Assembly (NCBI GenBank): GCA_964434165.1
Contig: CAYSUS010000015.1
Span: forward strand, 27,280-91,279
DNA from: CAYSUS01 sp964434165
Lineage (GTDB): Bacteria; Planctomycetota; Planctomycetia; Pirellulales; Thermoguttaceae
Length of the DNA stretch: 64,000 nucleotides
Reading direction: 5' to 3'
The notes under the pieces are model-generated. The model saw nothing but the letters and a program-made list of their open reading frames with translations, had not been told where the DNA came from and searched no databases. Position numbers and translations under genes: made by a program. Every line of letters begins with the position of its first letter. The first letter of the stretch is position 1. Of this stretch, positions 62,736 through 64,000 are shown piece by piece.

Positions 62736-63773
62736 TCAGGAAATCCACTTCAGAAGCCGTATCAGGCCCATCTTCGCGGTGCGCCTGTGGGCCGACGCTG
62801 CGCTCCGCGCCTCGATCTCCTCGCGGTTGGCAGCGTAGTAGGCGTAGGCCCGGAACAGCATTTCCTCGTTCGTCACCGTGGGCTCCCAGCCCAGCGACGA
62901 CTTGATCTTGCTGGTGTCGAAGAGGAAGTCCTCGGCGATCATCCGATACTGGTAGGGACCGAGCGGAGACAGTCCGATCCAGTAGGCGATCTTCATCAGC
63001 CCGAGGGTGGGCAGCGCCGGCATGGAGGCGACGCGTGCCCGGGTCCCCGCCCGCTCGATGACCCACTCGTAGACCTCGCGGAAGGTCTTGACGTTGTCGG
63101 AGCCGATGTGGAACACGTCGGAGCGGGGGTGGTCGGCGGCCAGGAGGCATGCCGAGGCGAGATCCTGGGCGAAAACGAACTGGTACCGGTTCTTCCCCCC
63201 GCCCACGACCCAGATCCGCCGTCCCTCGTGGATGAACTCGAAGAGGATGCTCAAGAGGCCCAGTCGCCCCTCGTCGATGATCGTGGGACATCGGATGACG
63301 ATGCTGTGGAAGGCGTCGCCGTACTCGGAGAGGATCTTCTCCCCCTCCCACTTCGATCGGCCGTAGATCTCGCACGGCGCCGGGGCGTCGTCTTCCCGCA
63401 CCGGGCGCCCGAGGCCTTCTCCCCAGAGGCAGTTCGACGAGGTGAACACGACGCGCGGCACTCCGTGGCGCTGGGCGTACTCCGCGACGCTGCGAGTCCC
63501 CTCGACGTTGGAGGTCCAGAGGAGCTTCCGGTCCACGCCGCCGTGGGCGAGCAACGCCGCGCAGTGATACACGACGTCGAAGGACTGCGTTGCGAAGGCC
63601 CGGTCCATGATCGACGGGTCGCGGATGTCGCCCCTGAGCGACACGAGCCCATCGGCGGACACGGTGTCCTCCTCCAGGTCGACGCTTACGCACCGCCAGC
63701 CCTCGTCGAGCAAGCGCCGCTTGAGCACGTCGCCGAAGAACCCTGCCCCGCCGGTAACGAGTGCTGTCTTCAT
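62736..63773 (-). CDS. NAD-dependent epimerase/dehydratase (extended SDR)
   Basis: A 345-residue protein. TALVTGGAGFFGDVLKRRLL is the NAD-binding GxxGxxG; DVVYHCAALLAHGG and VVFTSSNCLWGEG (Ser of the catalytic set) are followed by YGRSKWEGEK (the YxxxK pair). These enzymes interconvert nucleotide sugars or act on 3beta-hydroxysteroids. In this glycosyltransferase-rich setting a nucleotide-sugar enzyme is the likelier role. It is convergent with the GT39-like gene, 12 bases apart. Confidence 0.9.
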   Translation of the reverse strand: MKTALVTGGAGFFGDVLKRRLLDEGWRCVSVDLEEDTVSADGLVSLRGDIRDPSIMDRAFATQSFDVVYHCAALLAHGGVDRKLLWTSNVEGTRSVAEYAQRHGVPRVVFTSSNCLWGEGLGRPVREDDAPAPCEIYGRSKWEGEKILSEYGDAFHSIVIRCPTIIDEGRLGLLSILFEFIHEGRRIWVVGGGKNRYQFVFAQDLASACLLAADHPRSDVFHIGSDNVKTFREVYEWVIERAGTRARVASMPALPTLGLMKIAYWIGLSPLGPYQYRMIAEDFLFDTSKIKSSLGWEPTVTNEEMLFRAYAYYAANREEIEARSAASAHRRTAKMGLIRLLKWIS

Positions 63774-64000
63774 GGAGGACCCGCAGGTTTCACGAGGAGT
63801 CGCTGACGCGAGATAAGGAGTCCCGCCGCTGACGGTTCGGGACTTGCAGGACTGCGCGATGAATCAACTGTGACTGGGCGATTCGTATATCGAGGATCGC
63901 GACCATCGGCTCCCTGCGCAGTTCGTATCCGGTCACGTAGGTAGAGGCAGGAGTGGAGGGAATGGTTGGTCGGTGAGGTAGGCGATAACGGAGTGATAGA

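Noticed and set aside
1..64000. CRISPR array, rRNA, prophage or integrative element
   Set aside because: No regularly spaced direct repeats with unique spacers, no rRNA-like sequence, no integrase, terminase or conjugation gene was seen.

Overview
The window is high-GC bacterial DNA that looks like a planctomycete (Planctomycetota) chromosome. The signs are five proteins with PEP-CTERM-like sorting tails, a DUF1559-style pilin with an H..DG tail, two large DUF4838 proteins, a Cys-type sulfatase, T5SS/PEP-CTERM-associated repeats and TPR proteins with long membrane domains. This placement is inferred from gene families; there is no rRNA or other taxonomic marker. I found no tRNA, rRNA, CRISPR array, prophage or intact mobile element.

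Layout. 0-2.4 kb: the end of an unknown gene, a B12-binding radical SAM enzyme and a tiny membrane protein. 2.4-10.4 kb: a response-regulator-like protein, then across a divergent intergenic region an exported SnoaL-like protein, a Gly-rich exported protein and a large arylsulfatase, with a FadL-type porin converging on them. 10.7-12.3 kb: a gene graveyard holding a decayed DUF6932 nucleotidyltransferase-like gene, its overlapping small partner and a decayed DUF1254/DUF1214 gene. 12.4-14.3 kb: larC and a membrane-anchored HTH-like protein.

14.5-42 kb is a glycan-handling and exported-protein region: DUF4838 proteins (one fused to a CBM9-like module and TPRs), a GH172/DUF2961 protein, a GH116 protein with an inserted levanase-type module, an apiosidase-like DUF4038 protein, a Tat-exported sugar-isomerase-like protein, and the five PEP-CTERM-type proteins. 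No exosortase gene is visible. Several promoters here have a -10 of the form TACGCT or TAGACT. Together these genes suggest capture and breakdown of complex polysaccharides at the cell surface.

42-50 kb: an IS256-type transposase remnant, an Acg-like nitroreductase with a strong promoter placed so that the mRNA may be leaderless, and a three-gene minus-strand operon: DUF1573 lipoprotein, a multidomain PilM-like protein, and a lysine-rich HEAT-like lipoprotein. In the PilM-like protein the motifs of the PilM fold are in circularly permuted order, behind a J-like domain and zinc ribbons. I regard this as the most interesting object in the window.

50.5-64 kb is a surface-polysaccharide/glycosylation region: two overlapping GT2 glycosyltransferases, two paralogous multi-TM/TPR proteins of the TMTC/GT39-like type, a methyltransferase, a DUF1559-type pilin with a strong terminator, a further GT39-like membrane protein and an extended SDR epimerase. 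A plausible joint role is making and attaching surface glycans, with the pilin and PilM-like operon forming part of a pseudopilus or secretion machine whose other genes lie outside the window.
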